Shown: in pieces, positions 60,198 through 64,000 of the stretch | Layout of the letters: each line of letters starts with the position of its first letter | Numbering within the stretch: the first letter of the stretch is position 1 | Assembly (NCBI GenBank): GCA_029204225.1 | Contig: CM055107.1 | Location: 35,331 to 99,330 of the forward strand | DNA length: 64,000 nt | Direction of reading: 5' to 3' | From: Diphasiastrum complanatum | Taxonomy: Eukaryota > Streptophyta > Lycopodiopsida > Lycopodiales > Lycopodiaceae | Notes under the pieces: model-generated | What the model saw: only the letters and a program-made list of their open reading frames with translations | What the model was told of the DNA's origin: nothing | The model's database searches: none | Program-made: the position numbers and the translations under genes

Positions 60198-60665
60198 TTA
60201 GATAACCAGATCTAAGCCAAGTTTGGCTCTAAAAGTCTCAAACTTTTCTTTACTTACAGCTTTCGTAAATATATCAGCAACTTGTAACAACGTAGAACAG
60301 TGTACAATACATATATCTTCATATTGTAGCTTTTCACACACAAAGTGATATTTTACCTCAATATGTTTTGTCCTCTTGTGAAAGACATGATTCTTAGCCA
60401 ATTGTATTCCACTTTGGCTGTCACAGAAAATAACAGTAGGATTTACCTGCTTTATGCCAATCTCACATAACTTACGTAGCCAAACAGCTTCCTGGGTAGC
60501 AGAACTTAACGCTCTATATTCGGCTTCTGTAGAAGAAAGAGAAATGGTATCTTTCTTCTTGTTGGACCATGAAAAACAACCGCTACCAAAATTGAAGGCA
60601 TAACCTGTTGTTGACTTTCTATCATCTACATTTCCTGCCCAATCAGTGTCAACATAACCTTGCAA
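60198..60665 (-). pseudogene. Copia F RNase H
   Basis: An open frame of 155 codons with QGYVDTDWAGN, ISLSSTEAEYRAL, VIFCDSQSGIQLA and the tail VADIFTKAVSKEKFETF. The domain itself is unbroken, but it has lost the RT it depends on: a deletion of about 1 kb lies just upstream. Confidence 0.8.
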
Positions 60666-60678
60666 CTTAGGTAAAACA

Positions 60679-61041
60679 CTAACTTTTATAGATTAGGCCA
60701 AGGTTAGGATGGATTCCATCTCCTCTCCCATTGCCCTTTGCCACTCTTTGTGATTTTGCTTCATCAAAGGTTGATGGCTCTCGACACTTCGAAATGTCAC
60801 TCATTAGGGCATAGTTCACATGATAACGATCGGGAGACTTCCTTTCTCGCATTGATCTTCTCACTTCTCCTTGTGTGCTAGATCCCGATTGATTTAGCTT
60901 TGCGTCTTTCATGATCTTTTCATACCATTTTGGTATCTTAGATTCAGGTGATACACTACGTGGAGAGTATGTATCCCAAGGAGTGTCCAAGTAATGTCTC
61001 TTACTTCCAACCGGTTTCTCCTTTATTGCTCCTATTGGCAA
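60679..61041 (-). pseudogene. Copia F RT remnant with deletion junction
   Basis: The linker before RT is kept (YLDTPWDTYSPRSVSPES, STFDEA). The frame shifts at KSQRVAK, and at about 60715 it joins directly to HPNLGLIYKS, the text that follows RT in E. The whole catalytic region, YVDD included, is gone. Confidence 0.8.
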
Positions 61042-61224
61042 GTACCTTCCCCTAGTCTCTTGAATAGGAGGTGTCTTCTCATACTCGCCCTCTCGATCTC
61101 ATCTTCATGTGCATCATCTTGTGGAGTGCTTCTTCATCTTCCTCTTCCAAAATTGTGGGAAGTCTTTTGATGCCTTTACCACTTGCATGGTCTTCATCTT
61201 CATACCTATGCGTCTCATCAAAGA

Positions 61225-61866
61225 TCACATCTTTGCTTTTGCATCAAGTTTCTTTCGCTCCTCCTTTGGCACATGTACATAGGCCCTACATCCAATGACA
61301 CAAAACTTGCCGATTTTTGGCTTTATTCCTATAAATGCTTCTTCGAGACTTACATTTGGAACCGCAACTATAAGACTCTTGTTTTGCAAGAACATTGCCA
61401 CACTGCACGCTTCCAACCAAAGTGAATCGGTCAAGCCCATTTGCTTCATCATGGAGTGTGCACTCTCCATAATAGTCTTGTTTTTCCTTTCAGCTACACC
61501 ATTACTATGCGGCGTGTGTGATTTTGTGAATTGTCTTTTGATGTCGTGTTCCTTGCAAAAGTCCTCAAAATCATCAGATTTCTATTCGCCCCCTCTATCA
61601 AATCTTAGCACTTTGATGCATGCATCTAGTTGGTTCTCTACTAAAGTCTTGAACTCCTTGAAGTGAGCAAAAGCGTCAATTTTCTTCTTCAAGAAATAAA
61701 TCCATGTCCTCCTAGAGTAATCATCTATGGAAGTCATAAAATAATATGCTTTTCCCAATGACATGGTCTTCATTGGGCTGCACAGGTCGTTGTGAATGAG
61801 TTCTAGCGGTTTCTTAGCTCTTGCAGCTCCACCTTTCTTGAATGTTTCCCTGTGATGCTTTCCCAT
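61225..61866 (-). pseudogene. Copia F integrase
   Basis: 61866-61582 has [32 protein letters not shown] (present here, deleted in E) and [13 protein letters not shown], and reaches LRFDRGGE followed by a stop. The Glu motif NGVAERKNKTI lies in another frame near 61490. 61470-61225 reads MESAHSMMKQMGLTDSLWLE and the C-terminal region. More complete than E but broken at least twice. Confidence 0.8.
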
Positions 61867-61876
61867 GACGCATCCT

Positions 61877-62620
61877 TCACATATTTGTAATAAGATTATC
61901 CTGCAATTCTAGTAATCCTATTACCATCTTTAGCTTCGCCATCAATGTTAAGCTCCCATAGTTCAAGTGACCAAGTCTTCTATGCCACAACTCAGATTGA
62001 GATTGTGTTGAGATAACCAAACCATATTCTCCTGGTTTTGCAGCATCCAAATTATAAAGGCCACAGTTACTATCTCTATAACCTTTCGCCACCACTTTAT
62101 GATTGTGGTTCATATCCCTCATAAGACATCCATCCTTCACAAATTCAACATTAAGATGTTGATTTGCCATTACTCCAACAGAAAGCAAACACTTTTTGAG
62201 TCCAGGAACATAAAGCACATTAGGGATATTCTTGATTTTACCATCAAAAAATTGCACAGGTACATTGCCAACACCCTGTATTTGGCATTCCTCCCCATTG
62301 GCTTGAGTGACCTTGTCCCCATAATGGATTGGTGAGAGTTTCTCAAACCAATTACATTTCCCAATCATATGCCTTGTGGCGCCTAAATCTATGAACCATC
62401 TGGCACCATCATCAACCTGGGATGCCAATGTCGATGAGAAGACACTTGTTTCGTCATCTTCCCCATCATCTTCTGCAATATTGCCTTGTTGTTTCACTTG
62501 ACCTGTCTTTCTGTCTGCGTTCTTCTTGTAACACTCGCGTGCCCAATGACCCGGTTTGTGACAATAGTAACATTTGCCTTTTTTCTTTTTTTTTTTCGCC
62601 TTTGATGACGACTCCCCCTC
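61877..62620 (-). pseudogene. Copia F zinc knuckle and protease
   Basis: CYYCHKPGHWAREC (CX2CX4HX4C) is at about 62570-62528. The protease reads WFIDLGATRHM, so the Ser of the Asp-Ser-Gly triad is Leu. It continues SPIHYGDKVTQANGEECQIQ and LWHRRLGHLNYGSL (GAG pre-integrase) and stops after LQDNLITNM. Confidence 0.8.
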
Positions 62621-63270
62621 GTCGTCATCATCCTTGGATTTCTTTGGAATCCTTTTTCATCATTTCTGCTTGCCTTTAGCAAGCAAGGCTTGATCCTCCT
62701 GTGGGGTTTGCCTTGACTTCACCACTTCATGGCGCTGCTCTTCCTGCAACATGATTTTGTGGAAGTCTTCAAAAATAGGCAATTTCTCCCTCGAAGCGAT
62801 GCCGCTCACAAATATTTGTAGCCCTTCCGAGACACCACTCATAGTGGTATGTACCAATTCAACGTCCCTAATTGGTTTTCCAATTGCCACAAGTTGAGCT
62901 CTCAACTCGTTTATCCCGGTGAAGAAAGATCCCACCGATCCATCCCGACTGCGTTCAATCTTGACTTCAAGAACATGGCTCGAGCTAGATTGCAAGTTGG
63001 AAATTGCATTTTAAGAGCTTTCCAAGCTCCCCTAGCTATCATGACATCACTTATATGGGTGATCACATGGTCTTTCACTGAAAGATTGATCAAGGACAAT
63101 GCTCTCTATGCCTTTTTATCAAAGGCCCTCATGCCACCTGGACCTACCACGATCTCCCATAACTCTTTCTCCATCAAAATGCTCTTCATTTTGAATTTCC
63201 AGATGTTGTAGTTAAAAGCCTCATCAAGTTTGCTTGCATCGCCCAAAATTGCCTCATTGATGTTTGCCAT
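62621..63270 (-). pseudogene. Copia F gag
   Basis: ATG at 63270 opens MANINEAILGDASKL and keeps NYNIWKFKMKSILMEKEL, the UBN2 start lost in E. Stops occur after KKA at about 63108 and after DLSSPG at about 62910. A further frame (62995-62660) holds LRAQLVAIGKPIRDVELVHT, the second half of Gag. Confidence 0.8.
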
Positions 63271-64000
63271 TTCCAAAATGCTTGAAATTTCACCTGTAGG
63301 CTAAAAAGTGTATGCCGAAGCCAACCGTTATGTCAGAAATAAAAAATAATGAACTCAATTTTGGGCTTACTAGGCCACCCACCGCTCTTTCACCAAATTG
63401 CAAGCCAAATTGGCGTCGCTTTCCAAAATGCTTCTCATCACCAACTCCCATCTACATGCCCAGTGGAATGGGTGAAATCACTTTTGGCGCACTCCGAACA
63501 CTTTCTCCGTGGCAATCACTCTATTTTGGCGTACTGTACTTGCAGGTACAGTTAGGGTGCCCTTCGTTTGGAGGCTATAGCCTTTCGTTTGGCCAAAATA
63601 GGCTAAAGGAGGTGAAAATAAGGGCACTTTGAGTTTTTTTGAATTGTTTCTTCGGTGTACGGAAACTTCACCCTTCAAAAACTTGGGACCCAACAATTTT
63701 TTTGGTTTGAAAATTTTAAATGAAAAGAAGGCCTATTTTGCCTTCCAGTTCTTCAGGGATCTTTCAAAGTCCATCTCCTCCACTAGTTTCAATCTGACGG
63801 CTGGTATAGTCTTCCGAACTTCCAATCATGTCCGTTGATCGTGATGGGTCTCCAACCAACGATCCTGCGCATTTGTGTGCATTGAAGATCTGTCCTCCAA
63901 CTGCTATACACTTCGAAACATGAAGTTCCTAGCCTTATTCAGTGCACGCGACTATCTCGAGAGATCCTCCACGGCTCTCTTCCTCTCCATCACAAGTTCC

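Larger units (their letters stand above)
59856..64000 (-). mobile_element. Copia element F, inverted relative of E, runs off the window
   Basis: 3' LTR at 60109-59856 (254 bp, GTTAA…TTAAC), polypurine tract at 60110-60120, RNase H, RT remnant, integrase, protease, Gag and leader up to the window end. The leader at 64000 corresponds to about 23673 in E. The 5' LTR lies outside. F keeps Gag and integrase better than E but has lost nearly all of RT. Confidence 0.85.

Overview
This window looks like nuclear DNA of a flowering plant, from a repeat-rich intergenic (probably heterochromatic) part of the genome. The evidence is AT-rich sequence with very few intact long reading frames, Ty1/copia elements whose primer-binding sites match plant initiator tRNA-Met (TGGTATCAGAGC), a tRNA-Asp-type primer site of the Athila/Tat Gypsy kind, CACTA transposase remains, long (TC)n/(GA)n arrays, and one plant S-like RNase gene with GT-AG introns. 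The sequence does not identify the species.

Layout. 0-1.8 kb: minus-strand short Gypsy derivative with its own LTR. 3.1-4.7 kb: tandem duplications and a perfect hairpin. 5.9-9.7 kb: remains of CACTA-type transposon genes, the TNP2 pieces separated by a copia-type LTR unit. 10-12.3 kb: minus-strand chromodomain Gypsy pol with LTR ends arranged as inverted repeats. 12.3-15.4 kb: low-information DNA with direct and tandem repeats. 15.9-16.7 kb: degenerate Ulp1-like (C48) protease reading frame. 17-20 kb: minus-strand copia fragments. 22.9-28.4 kb: copia element E with two LTRs and most of its RT. 30.1-35.5 kb: copia G fragment joined to Gypsy H. 35.5-36 kb: another copia LTR. 37.5-42.8 kb: a tRNA-derived SINE whose A-rich tail holds copia D, which has 809-bp LTRs that read as identical and a 5-bp target duplication. 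43.9-46.1 kb (minus) and 50.5-54.3 kb (plus): decayed multi-exon genes, probably transposon-borne. 48-49.4 kb: GC-rich palindromes and an inverted motif array. 55-55.6 kb: CACTA-like subterminal repeats. 56.8-58.1 kb: intact RNase T2 gene. 59-64 kb: an inverted second copy of the 23.7-30.1 kb segment, including copia F.

How it fits together. Only the RNase gene looks like a working host gene; a secreted RNase with a possible phosphate-starvation site upstream is a coherent unit. Nearly everything else is nested, truncated or frameshifted mobile DNA. The exception is copia D. It keeps one long open frame (Gag and protease) but has lost the integrase catalytic residues and any recognisable RT, yet its LTRs appear identical, so it was probably mobilised recently by proteins supplied in trans. 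The LTR and polypurine region of the short Gypsy derivative at 0-1.8 kb match those at the 3' end of Gypsy H, which points to a parasite/host pair of elements. Two decayed genes of the same unfamiliar three-exon family lie about 47 kb apart in opposite orientation.
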